A DNA stretch of 64,000 bases. It comes from JBBQXK01 sp038209775. GTDB taxonomy: Bacteria; Pseudomonadota; Alphaproteobacteria; Rhodobacterales; Rhodobacteraceae. Positions 34,426 to 41,493 of this stretch are shown piece by piece. The stretch is from the NCBI GenBank assembly GCA_038209775.1, contig JBBQXK010000006.1, positions 62,001 through 126,000 of the forward strand, written 5' to 3'. A model generated the notes under the pieces. It worked only from the letters and a program-made list of their open reading frames with translations. It was not told the DNA's origin and searched no databases. The position numbers and the translations under genes were made by a program. Each line of letters opens with the position of its first letter. Positions within the stretch are counted from its first letter, which is position 1.

Positions 34426-35040
34426 TCAGGGCTGCAGGAGTTTGCGGAACAGCACCTCAAGAAACGCCGCAGCCTGGGGGTAAGGGTCTTCGCCGGGGCC
34501 GAGGACGGCGCGGACCTGCACATCGAAATCGGCGTAGTGCTGGGTCAGCGCCCAGATCGAGAAGATCAGATGCACCGGATGGACGCGGGCGATGCGGCCT
34601 TGGTCCATCCAGAGGCGCAGCACCTGTGCCTTGTCGTCGACCAGTGCCTTGAGGTCACCCTCGATCACGTCGCGCATGCGGGGGGCGCCTTGCAGCATTT
34701 CGTTGGCAAAAAGGCGGCTTTCGCGGGGGTAGTCGCGGGCAAGGTCCAGTTTGCGGCGGACGTAGGCCATCAGTTCCGCGACCGGATCGCCGCCCTCGTC
34801 CATCGCGCGCAGGGGGTCAAGCCAGACATCCAGAAGGTCGGCCAGAAGCGCCTGGTGGATCGCCTCTTTCGAGGGGAAATAGTACAGGAGGTTCGGCTTC
34901 GACAGACCCGCAACCTCGGCAATCTGGTCCAGCGTCGTGCCGCGGAAGCCCTGGGCCGCGAAGACCTCAAGCGCCGCGTCAAGGATCGTCTCGTGGTTGC
35001 GCGCCTGTATACGGGTGCGGGGGCGGGCATGGGGGGGCAT
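34426..35040 (-). CDS. TetR-family regulator, RutR-like
   Basis: A 204-residue regulator. Residues 14-62 form the TetR helix-turn-helix (ETILDAALEVFAAQGFRGTTLDQIAEVAGLSKPNLLYYFPSKEAIH-type), and the C-terminal domain has the YADFDVQVRAVLG block seen in RutR, the uracil/thymine-responsive repressor of pyrimidine catabolism. It is divergent from a beta-alanine–pyruvate transaminase gene, and the gap contains a near-perfect RutR operator. The regulator would thus tie beta-alanine use to pyrimidine breakdown. Ligand assignment is by homology. Confidence 0.85.
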   Translation of the reverse strand: MPPHARPRTRIQARNHETILDAALEVFAAQGFRGTTLDQIAEVAGLSKPNLLYYFPSKEAIHQALLADLLDVWLDPLRAMDEGGDPVAELMAYVRRKLDLARDYPRESRLFANEMLQGAPRMRDVIEGDLKALVDDKAQVLRLWMDQGRIARVHPVHLIFSIWALTQHYADFDVQVRAVLGPGEDPYPQAAAFLEVLFRKLLQP

Positions 35041-35083
35041 GGGGCTGGCCTTGAGGGGATACGGACCCCATGCTAACGTTGCG

Positions 35084-35099
35084 CTGACCGGATGGTCAA
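35084..35099. promoter_or_regulatory. RutR-type operator
   Basis: CTGACCGGATGGTCAA matches the RutR consensus TTGACCA-NN-TGGTCAA at 12 of the 14 defined positions. It lies 43 bases upstream of the regulator's start and 40 bases upstream of the transaminase ATG, so one site could control both. Confidence 0.75.
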
Positions 35100-35139
35100 A
35101 TGCCGATCCGCTATCACCCAGTTACAGGACCCCCCCGCC

Positions 35140-36468
35140 ATGGCGCTCGACCGCAAGCCAAGCCCGAATGATCTTGACGCCTTCTGGATGCCGTTCACCT
35201 CGAACCGGCAGTTCAAGAAGGCCCCGCGCATGTTCGTGGGGGCACGCGACATGCACTATACCACCGACGACGGGCGGCAGGTGCTGGACGGGACAGCGGG
35301 GTTGTGGTGCTGCAATGCGGGGCATTGCCGGCCGCGCATCACGGCGGCGATCCAGCGGCAGGCGGCCGAGATGGACTATGCCCCGGCCTTTCAGATGGGG
35401 CACCCGCAGGCGTTCGAACTGGCCAACCGGATCATCGACATAGCACCTGAAGGGATCGAGCATGTGTTCTACACCAACTCGGGCTCCGAGGCGGTGGAGA
35501 CGGCGCTGAAGCTGGCCATCGCCTATCACCGGGCCCGGGGCGAGGGGGCGCGGACGCGGCTGATCGGGCGCGAGCGGGGCTATCACGGGGTGAACTTCGG
35601 CGGCATTTCGGTGGGCGGCATCGTCAACAACCGCAAGATGTTCGGCACGCTCTTGGCCGGGGTCGATCACATGCCCCACACGCATCTGCCCGCGCAGAAC
35701 GGGTTCACCCGGGGCCAGCCGGAACACGGGGCGAACCTGGCGGACGAACTGGAGCGGATCGTGGCGCTGCACGGGGCCGAGACGATTGCGGCGGTGATCG
35801 TCGAGCCTGTGGCGGGGTCGACGGGTGTGATCCTGCCGCCCAAGGGGTATCTGGAAAAGCTGCGCGCGATCACCAAAAAGCACGGCATCCTGTTGATCTT
35901 TGATGAGGTCATCACCGGGTTCGGGCGTCTCGGGGCACCCTTTGCCGCCCAGTATTTCAACGTGTTGCCCGACATGATGACCACCGCCAAGGGCCTGACC
36001 AATGGCGTCATTCCGATGGGGGCGGTCTTGACCACCGGGGCGGTGCATGACGCCTTCATGCAAGGCCCCGAGCACATGATCGAGTTGTTCCACGGCTATA
36101 CCTATTCCGGCAATCCGATCGCCAGTGCCGCCGGGATCGCCACGCTGGAGACCTACCGCGAAGAGGGTCTGTTCCAGCGCGCCGCCGATATCGCGCCCTA
36201 TTGGGAGGATGCGCTGCATTCGTTGCGCGACCATCCGCATGTGATCGACATCCGCAACATGGGGTTGATCGGTGCGGTGGAGTTGGACCCGATTGCAGGC
36301 GAGCCCACGAAGCGGGCGTTTTCGGCGTTCCTGTCGGCCTATGACAAGGGCATCCTGATCCGCACCACCGGCGATATCATTGCCATGTCGCCGCCCCTGA
36401 TGATCGATAAGGCACAGATCGACACGCTGGTCGGCACGCTTGGGGATGTGCTGAAGCGGCTGGACTGA
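35140..36468 (+). CDS. Beta-alanine–pyruvate transaminase (omega-aminotransferase)
   Basis: A 442-residue class III PLP aminotransferase, close in length and start (NDLDAFWMPFTSNRQFKK, then FVGARDMHYTTDDGRQVLDGTAGLWCCNAGH) to the Pseudomonas beta-alanine–pyruvate enzyme. The cofactor regions are YTNSGSEAVETALKLA near residue 107, LLIFDEVITGFGR near 250 and the PLP lysine in TTAKGLTNG near 286. It would convert beta-alanine from uracil degradation to malonate semialdehyde. The divergent RutR-like regulator and operator support this role. The ATG at 35140 fits family starts. Confidence 0.9.
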   Translation: MALDRKPSPNDLDAFWMPFTSNRQFKKAPRMFVGARDMHYTTDDGRQVLDGTAGLWCCNAGHCRPRITAAIQRQAAEMDYAPAFQMGHPQAFELANRIIDIAPEGIEHVFYTNSGSEAVETALKLAIAYHRARGEGARTRLIGRERGYHGVNFGGISVGGIVNNRKMFGTLLAGVDHMPHTHLPAQNGFTRGQPEHGANLADELERIVALHGAETIAAVIVEPVAGSTGVILPPKGYLEKLRAITKKHGILLIFDEVITGFGRLGAPFAAQYFNVLPDMMTTAKGLTNGVIPMGAVLTTGAVHDAFMQGPEHMIELFHGYTYSGNPIASAAGIATLETYREEGLFQRAADIAPYWEDALHSLRDHPHVIDIRNMGLIGAVELDPIAGEPTKRAFSAFLSAYDKGILIRTTGDIIAMSPPLMIDKAQIDTLVGTLGDVLKRLD

Positions 36469-36522
36469 CAGGGCTGGCGGGCTGCAGCCCGCCTTTCCCG
36501 TCCGGGGCGTGCGTCGTGGCTC

Positions 36523-36556
36523 TTGACGCTTTGCCGGATTGGCATAATATGCCAAT
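36523..36556 (+). promoter_or_regulatory. parDE promoter overlapping a 19-base palindromic operator
   Basis: TTGACG (36523-36528) and TAATAT (36545-36550) are 16 bases apart. The -10 box is the centre of the perfect palindrome ATTGGCATAATATGCCAAT at 36538-36556. Antitoxin binding there would block RNA polymerase directly, the usual autoregulation of type II toxin–antitoxin operons. Confidence 0.85.
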
Positions 36557-36577
36557 GGCCTGATGGAGATTTCCCTG

Positions 36578-36829
36578 ATGCCCACCCGCAATGTCGTCCT
36601 GACCGATGCCCAGTCCGCCTTCATCGACCGCATGGTCGAACAGGGCAACTATCAGAACGCCTCTGAACTGATGCGCAAGGCGTTGCGCCAGTTGCAGCAT
36701 GAGGAAGAGGTCTGGGAGATGGCCAAGGCGGGCGTGATGGAGGGGCTGGAACAGATCCGGCGCGGTGAGACGGTGGACGGGGAAGAGGCATTTGCGCGGA
36801 TCATCGGCAAGACATTTGACGGGGAATGA
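36578..36829 (+). CDS. parD: ParD-family antitoxin
   Basis: An 83-residue protein. The N-terminal MPTRNVVLTDAQSAFIDRMV then GNYQNASELMRKALRQLQ is the ribbon-helix-helix DNA-binding fold of CopG/ParD antitoxins, and the acidic C-terminal tail (EQIRRGETVDGEEAFARIIG) would wrap the toxin. GGAG at about 36565 sets the start at 36578 rather than the ATG at 36563. It overlaps parE by an ATGA and is preceded by a palindromic promoter, the standard autoregulated layout. Confidence 0.93.
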   Translation: MPTRNVVLTDAQSAFIDRMVEQGNYQNASELMRKALRQLQHEEEVWEMAKAGVMEGLEQIRRGETVDGEEAFARIIGKTFDGE

Positions 36830-37146
36830 AGGAACTTGAACTGTCGCCGAGAGCGGAACGCAGCCTCTCCAACATTTCGACCTTTTCGCGAGAACACTAC
36901 GGCAATGCGCGTGGCAGGCGCAATGTCGTAGATATGCTGAAACGGTGCCGGCAGGTGGCGGCGGGGCGCCTTTCGCATCAATCCTGCCGCGATTTCTTTG
37001 CCGATGATCTGAACGAAGACCTGCGTTTTGTCCGAACGGGCAGTCACTTTGCGGTCTTCGTCGACCGGGGCAATCGAATCCTGATCGTCGATTTCCTCCA
37101 CCAATCCGCCGATATCGGCAACCGTCTGGAAGGCCCGCAAGAATGA
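36826..37146 (+). CDS. parE: ParE-family toxin
   Basis: A 106-residue RelE/ParE-superfamily toxin; ParE members poison DNA gyrase. The N-terminus MKELELSPRAERSLSNISTFSREHYG, the middle ARGRRNVVDMLKRC and the C-terminal LRFVRTGSHFAVFVDRGNRILIVDFLHQSADI follow the ParE pattern, with the strand ending IVDFLHQS in place of the more usual IVRVLHxRMD. It is slightly longer than typical (about 95-100). The antitoxin overlaps at the start, and a cupin gene overlaps its stop, which is unusual. Confidence 0.92.
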   Translation: MKELELSPRAERSLSNISTFSREHYGNARGRRNVVDMLKRCRQVAAGRLSHQSCRDFFADDLNEDLRFVRTGSHFAVFVDRGNRILIVDFLHQSADIGNRLEGPQE

Positions 37147-37427
37147 GACCTGCCTGCACCGCCACCACCCTGATCGACGACGCCCACACCCGCGCCACAA
37201 GGTTCGACTTTGTGCCCGGGGCCGAGACCGGCTGGCATCGGCACGGGCTGGCCTATGTCATCGTGGCGATCACCGATTGCCCGATGTTGATCGAGGATCC
37301 GGGCGGGGTCACGCGGCGGGTGCTGGTGCCTGCGGGCACTGCCTACGCCCGCGATGCGGGGGTTGAGCATAACGTCGTGTGCGACGGGGCGGACGGGATG
37401 AGCTTTGTCGAGGTCGAGCGGAAATAG
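37143..37427 (+). CDS. Small cupin protein coupled to the toxin gene
   Basis: A 94-residue single-domain cupin. The metal motif is partly visible: GAETGWHRHGLAYVIVAI gives two histidines near residues 32-34, and GVEHNVVCDG near residue 75 gives the third, in the order expected for cupin motifs 1 and 2. Its ATG overlaps the parE TGA, so it is probably translated with the toxin–antitoxin genes. No enzyme specificity can be inferred. Horizontal acquisition of parDE ahead of an older cupin gene is an alternative explanation of the overlap. Confidence 0.78.
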   Translation: MRPACTATTLIDDAHTRATRFDFVPGAETGWHRHGLAYVIVAITDCPMLIEDPGGVTRRVLVPAGTAYARDAGVEHNVVCDGADGMSFVEVERK

Positions 37428-37497
37428 GGGGCTTATCGCCGCTTCACAGGCGGCAGCGGTGCGCCTAGAACGGCATGGAACCAAAGCGGAGCATCCG

Positions 37498-37944
37498 ATG
37501 GACATTGCCGAACTTGAGGCCGAAGCCGCCCGCCTTGTCCTGCCCCGCTTTGATGAAGGGGTGGCGCTGGACCTTGGCCTGAGGCTGGTCGATCTGGCGC
37601 GGGCGCGGGGGTTGCCGGTGGTCATCGACATCCGTGATGCAACGCGGACCTATTTCCACGCGTCGATGCCGGGGTCGGCGCCCCTGAACGACATTTGGGC
37701 GCGGCGCAAGTCGGCGACGGTCTTGGTGATGCACGAGGCGTCGCTGCTGGTCGGGCGCAGGAATGTGGCCAAGGGTGAGACGCTGGCCAGACACGGGCTG
37801 GACCCGGACCTGCACGCTGACCACGGCGGCGCCGTGCCTTTGCGGGTGGCGGGGGGCGTGGTGGCGGCAGTGGCCACCGTTTCGGGCCTGCCGCAGGTGG
37901 AGGATCACCGGCTGGTGGTCGAGGCGATCATGGCGATGCTGTAG
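37498..37944 (+). CDS. UPF0303 / HbpS-like heme-degrading-domain protein
   Basis: A 148-residue cytoplasmic protein with the UPF0303 (GlcG/HbpS-like) pattern: ALDLGLRLVDLARARGLPVVIDI, TYFHASMPGSAPLNDIWARRKSATV and a closing HGGAVPLRV...VSGLPQVEDHRLVVEAI. Relatives bind heme or cobalamin-like ligands or are simply uncharacterised. GCGGAGCATCCG ahead of the ATG at 37498 provides a ribosome site. It follows the cupin by 70 bases and may share its transcript. Confidence 0.82.
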   Translation: MDIAELEAEAARLVLPRFDEGVALDLGLRLVDLARARGLPVVIDIRDATRTYFHASMPGSAPLNDIWARRKSATVLVMHEASLLVGRRNVAKGETLARHGLDPDLHADHGGAVPLRVAGGVVAAVATVSGLPQVEDHRLVVEAIMAML

Positions 37945-38318
37945 GCTGACCGAGGCTGTAGGCGTGACCGCTCCGGTTTATGCCGCGCTGATGCCCCCTC
38001 ACCTTCAACGGGGAGACTTCGTTGAACAAACCCGTCCTGCGTGCCCCTGTTGAACAGTCGGCAAACCCCGATGTGCGCGCAATGTGTCGATGCAAGATGG
38101 CTTGGTAATACCTGCGGCTGTTCTGGCAAAGTGCAGGGGATTCTGCGGTCTCTGACATCGAACATGATGGAAAAGTTTGAAAAGTAAGTCATTTGCAAAG
38201 ATATCTTGTGTGAAATCGTTTCAAGCAGGCCGAAAAAGCGAACACCTTCACCAGCCGCCGCAGTATCCCCTGTCGCAACGGGGCATCCGGCCCCTGCGAC
38301 ATGGATCAGGGGTTCGTC
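37945..38318. other. 374-base gap with a hairpin and AT-rich dadA leader
   Basis: TTCAACG (38004-38010) and CGTTGAA (38020-38026) form a seven-base hairpin about 60 bases after the UPF0303 stop, possibly a terminator though without a U-run. From about 38160 to 38225 the DNA turns AT-rich (AAAAGTTTGAAAAGTAAGTC, then AAAGATATCTTG), the sort of region where the dadA promoter and an Lrp-type site would lie. No coding sequence was found on either strand. Confidence 0.5.
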
Positions 38319-39623
38319 ATGAAGGTCATCGTTCTGGGCGCAGGGGTTATCGGGGTCACGCAGGCCTGGTATCTGGCCAAGGCGGGCCATGAGGTGACGG
38401 TGATCGACCGCCAGATGGGTCCGGCTTTGGAGACATCGTTCGCCAATGCGGGCGAGGTCAGCCCCGGCTATTCCGCCCCCTGGGCCGCCCCCGGCATCCC
38501 GATGAAGGCGCTGAAATGGATGTTCCAGACCCATGCGCCGCTGGTTTTGCAACCGAAGCTTGACCGTCAGCGGATCGAGTGGATGGCGCGGATGCTGTCG
38601 AACTGCACCACGCCCGCCTACAAGCGCAACAAGTCGCGGATGGTCCGGCTGGCCGAGTATTCGCGCGACTGCCTGATCGCGCTGCGCGCCGATACCGGCA
38701 TTTCCTATGACGAGCGGACGCAGGGCACGCTGCAACTGTTCCGCACCGACAAACAGGTGGTCGCCGCCGCCAAGGACATCGCGGTGCTGAAGGCCGACGG
38801 AGTGCCGTTCGAGGTGCTGGACCGTGCGGGCTGTCTGGCGGCGGAACCGGGGTTGGCCGGGTCGGCGCACCTGATTGCGGGCGGCCTGCGTTTGCCGGGG
38901 GACGAGACCGGCGATTGCTTCAAGTTCACCAACGGCTTGGCCGACAAGGCGCGGGCCCTTGGTGTGACCTTTCACTGGGGTGTGTCGATTGACCGTCTGG
39001 TGGGCCGCAATGGCCGGGTTACCGGCGTCGTCACCGATCAGGGCACGCTGGAGGCGGATGCGTTTGTGCTGGCGATGGGGTCGCATTCACCGCGGCTGGC
39101 GGCACCTTTGGGGATGAACCTGCCGGTCTATCCGGTGAAGGGCTATTCGATCACCGCCGACATCACCGACGAGGCCCGTGCGCCGGTGTCGACGGTGATG
39201 GACGAGACCTACAAGGTCGCGATCACCCGTCTGGGCAGCCGCATCCGTGTCGGCGGTCTGGCCGAAATTGCGGGATTTGATCTGTCGCTGAACCCGAAAC
39301 GGCGCGCGACGCTGGAGAAATCGGTGGGCGAGTTGTTCACCGGCGGCGGCGATCTGAAGGGCGCATCCTTCTGGTGCGGCCTGCGCCCGATGACGCCCGA
39401 CGGCACACCCCTGGTGGGTGCCTCGACCGTGCCGAACCTGTGGCTGAACACCGGGCACGGGACGCTGGGCTGGACGATGGCCGCAGGGTCGGGGCGGCTG
39501 TTGGCCGACGTGATGTCGGGGCGTGCGGCGGACATCGAAAGTGCCGATCTGGGGTACGGGCGGTATCTGCGGCCCGCGCGCAAGGCGGTTGTGCGTGGGG
39601 GCATGCGGCCTGTGATGGGGTGA
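38319..39623 (+). CDS. dadA: D-amino acid dehydrogenase small subunit
   Basis: A 434-residue FAD enzyme that oxidises D-amino acids, mainly D-alanine, passing electrons to the respiratory chain. The dinucleotide motif VIVLGAGVIGVTQAWYLAKAGHEVTVID opens the protein; ETSFANAGEVSPGYSAPWAAPGIP near residue 42 and the closing GLRPMTPDGTPLVG...NLWLNTGHGTLGWTMAAGSGRLLAD are DadA-specific. AGGGG eight bases before the ATG at 38319 outweighs an ATG six codons earlier. Stands alone; no alr racemase gene is adjacent. Confidence 0.95.
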   Translation: MKVIVLGAGVIGVTQAWYLAKAGHEVTVIDRQMGPALETSFANAGEVSPGYSAPWAAPGIPMKALKWMFQTHAPLVLQPKLDRQRIEWMARMLSNCTTPAYKRNKSRMVRLAEYSRDCLIALRADTGISYDERTQGTLQLFRTDKQVVAAAKDIAVLKADGVPFEVLDRAGCLAAEPGLAGSAHLIAGGLRLPGDETGDCFKFTNGLADKARALGVTFHWGVSIDRLVGRNGRVTGVVTDQGTLEADAFVLAMGSHSPRLAAPLGMNLPVYPVKGYSITADITDEARAPVSTVMDETYKVAITRLGSRIRVGGLAEIAGFDLSLNPKRRATLEKSVGELFTGGGDLKGASFWCGLRPMTPDGTPLVGASTVPNLWLNTGHGTLGWTMAAGSGRLLADVMSGRAADIESADLGYGRYLRPARKAVVRGGMRPVMG

Positions 39624-39663
39624 GGGCGCTGTTGCGGCCACCTCGGTCGAGACAACGCGCTGA

Positions 39664-39728
39664 TGTAGGGTGCGCATTCATTGCGCACCATTAGCGGGAC
39701 AAGGTGCGCAATGAATGCGCACCCTACA
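39664..39728. repeat. Perfect 26-base inverted repeat after dadA
   Basis: The arm at 39664-39689 begins TGTAGGGTGCGCATTCATTG; its exact reverse complement occupies 39703-39728, with a 13-base loop. The GTAGGGTGCGCA...GCGCACC type of sequence is widespread as an intergenic repeat in proteobacteria. It lies 40 bases after dadA and could form a very stable RNA stem or a cruciform. The remaining 157 bases before mlaD show no gene. Confidence 0.92.
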
Positions 39729-39885
39729 GTGTCTTGCTCCGATCAGGCGGCAACGGGCGGGCAACAACGCCGCAACGGTCGGTCCACCCCAACGCGCCGC
39801 TTTCCCCCCACCGCCCGGCACCGCCACTGGACCTTGGGCCGCGCTTCCGGCATATCACCCCCACAGGGACGACAGGGTGGGGCGG

Positions 39886-40359
39886 ATGGCCGAGAATACG
39901 GGCGAAGTGCTGGTGGGGGCGGCGGTGCTGGTGGCGGCGGTGGCGTTTGTGGTGTTCGCGGCACAGGGGCGGGGCGTGGCGGGTGATGGCGGCAGTTATG
40001 ACCTGCGCGCGTCGTTCCGGTCGGTCGACGGGGTGCAGGTGGGCACGGATGTGCGGCTGGCGGGGGTCAAGGTGGGGTCGATCACGTCGCTGGCGCTGAA
40101 CCCCACGACGTTCTTTGCCGATGCCACGGTGTCGATCCCGTCCGACATCATCCTGCCCGATGACAGTGCCATCCTGATTTCGTCCGAGGGTTTGCTGGGC
40201 GGCAATTTCGTGGAACTGGTGCCCGGTGGTTCGACCGAGAACCTGGCCCCGGGTGACGAAATTCTGGACACCCAGGGGTCGGTCAGCCTGATCAACCTGT
40301 TGATGAAATTCGTCGGTGGCAAGGCCGACGCGCCTGCCGCCGGGACCGCCGCCCCATGA
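39886..40359 (+). CDS. mlaD: MlaD family outer-membrane lipid asymmetry protein
   Basis: A 157-residue protein with one N-terminal membrane anchor (EVLVGAAVLVAAVAFVVFAA) and an MCE domain: YDLRASFRSVDGVQVGTDVRLAGVKVGSI, then IPSDIILPDDSAILISSEGLLGGNFVELVPGG. MlaD hexamers sit in the inner membrane and pass phospholipids between the MlaFE ABC complex and MlaC. The mlaE and mlaF genes are not adjacent. It overlaps the DUF2155 gene by ATGA, a pairing I know from Rhodobacterales. Confidence 0.92.
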   Translation: MAENTGEVLVGAAVLVAAVAFVVFAAQGRGVAGDGGSYDLRASFRSVDGVQVGTDVRLAGVKVGSITSLALNPTTFFADATVSIPSDIILPDDSAILISSEGLLGGNFVELVPGGSTENLAPGDEILDTQGSVSLINLLMKFVGGKADAPAAGTAAP

Positions 40360-40790
40360 GGTGGCTGGTTCTGGTGGCAGCGCTTGCGGCCCTGCCGGCG
40401 CTTGCGCAGGACGACCCTGCACCCGAGGACCTGCCCCCCCCCACAGGCGCGGACGAGACCCTGCCCGAGGCCGGGTCGGGCGAACGATCTGCCGCGACGG
40501 CGGCGCCGGGGGCGGTGATCCGCTGGCTTGACAGGGTGTCGGGCACTTCGGGCGACCTTGAGCTTGCGCGGGGGCAGGCGGGGCAGACGGGGCGGCTGAC
40601 CATCTTGCTGGACGAATGCCGGTATCCGGCGGACGGGGCGCCGACGGATGCCTTTGCGCATCTGACGGTCACCGATGCGCTGTTGCAGGGGCCGGTGTTT
40701 TCGGGGTGGATGCTGGCCTCGTCGCCCGCGCTGTCAGCGATGGACCATTCGCGCTATGACGTCTGGGTGTTGCGCTGTTTGACGGAATAG
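40356..40790 (+). CDS. DUF2155 domain exported protein
   Basis: A 144-residue exported protein. The signal peptide ends around residue 18 (ALAALPALAQ), an acidic Pro-rich stretch follows to about residue 50, and the DUF2155 domain runs to the end: AVIRWLDRVSGTSGDLELARGQAG, LTILLDECRYPADGAPTDAFAHLTV, SGWMLASSPALSAMDHSRYDVWVLRC. Two cysteines (C88-like in DECRYP and the one in LRCLTE) may pair. The domain is alphaproteobacterial and of unknown function. It is coupled to mlaD and overlaps the aat gene tail to tail by 37 bases. Confidence 0.9.
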   Translation: MRWLVLVAALAALPALAQDDPAPEDLPPPTGADETLPEAGSGERSAATAAPGAVIRWLDRVSGTSGDLELARGQAGQTGRLTILLDECRYPADGAPTDAFAHLTVTDALLQGPVFSGWMLASSPALSAMDHSRYDVWVLRCLTE

Positions 40791-41410
40791 GCGTCGGGGG
40801 CATAGCCCTGCGGGGTGAAAGTCGCCGGGGTCAGTAGTGCCGCGTCAAGGCGGCGGCGGTACTCGGCACGGGGGATTTCGACCGCGCCAAGGCTGGCGAG
40901 ATGCGGGGTGAGGAACTGCGTGTCAAACAGCGTGAATCCGCCCGCGCGCAGGCGGTGCATCAGCCAGGCAAGGGCGATCTTGGACGCGTCTGTGCGCCGC
41001 GAGAACATGGATTCGCCGAAGAATGCCGACCCGAGGGTCACGCCGTAGACGCCGCCGATCAGGTCGCCGTCCAGGTTCCGCACTTCGAGCGAATGGGCAA
41101 AGCCCGCCGCGTGCAGGGCCAGATACAGCGCCCGGATTTCCGCGTTGATCCACGTCTCGGCCCGGTCAGCACAGCCATCAACCACGCCCGCGAAATCTCT
41201 GTTCACCGTGACGGCGTAGTCCCCCCTGCCGATGGCCCGCGTGAGCGAGCGCGAGATGGTAAAGCGGTCCAGCGGGAAGACCCCGCGCTTTTTCGGATCG
41301 ACCCAGTGGATTTCCCGCGATCCGCGCGCTTCGGCCATCGGGAAGACGCCCATGGCATAGGCGCGCAGCAACGTCTCGGGTGTGATGGGGGGGTGGGGCG
41401 TGGGGTGCAT
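40754..41410 (-). CDS. aat: Leucyl/phenylalanyl-tRNA–protein transferase
   Basis: A 218-residue N-end-rule enzyme that adds Leu or Phe to N-terminal Arg/Lys and so marks proteins for ClpSAP. Motifs: YAMGVFPMAE near residue 18, IHWVDPKKRGVFPLD near 34, HSLEVRN near 108, LIGGVYGVTLGSAFFGESMFSR near 117 and FDTQFLTPHLASLGAVEIPR near 162. Its 3' end overlaps the DUF2155 gene by 37 bases; both frames are clearly real, so the shared stretch is under double constraint. Confidence 0.95.
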   Translation of the reverse strand: MHPTPHPPITPETLLRAYAMGVFPMAEARGSREIHWVDPKKRGVFPLDRFTISRSLTRAIGRGDYAVTVNRDFAGVVDGCADRAETWINAEIRALYLALHAAGFAHSLEVRNLDGDLIGGVYGVTLGSAFFGESMFSRRTDASKIALAWLMHRLRAGGFTLFDTQFLTPHLASLGAVEIPRAEYRRRLDAALLTPATFTPQGYAPDAYSVKQRNTQTS

Positions 41411-41421
41411 GTCAAACAGAA

Positions 41422-41477
41422 GCGGGGGGTTTCACACCCCCCGCACCCCCCGTGGGATATTTGTGCAAGGTGAAGGC
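41422..41477 (+). repeat. G/C hairpin plus GATATTT core repeat, copy E
   Basis: A GCGGGGGGTTTCACACCCCC hairpin (41422-41443) is followed by the core CCGTGGGATATTTGTGCAAG and GTGAAGG (41450-41477). The hairpin loop TTTCACA is identical to that of copy B (GTGTGAAA on its other strand), so loops are conserved within sub-groups. It lies between the aat start and the metacaspase stop. Confidence 0.8.
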
Positions 41478-41493
41478 GGAAGCGGGGCCTTGG

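Noticed and set aside
37928..38158. A 76-codon minus-strand frame in the gap before dadA, with a faintly transposase-like start
   Set aside because: No ribosome site, no recognisable domain, no terminal repeats. It is not enough to call an insertion-sequence remnant.
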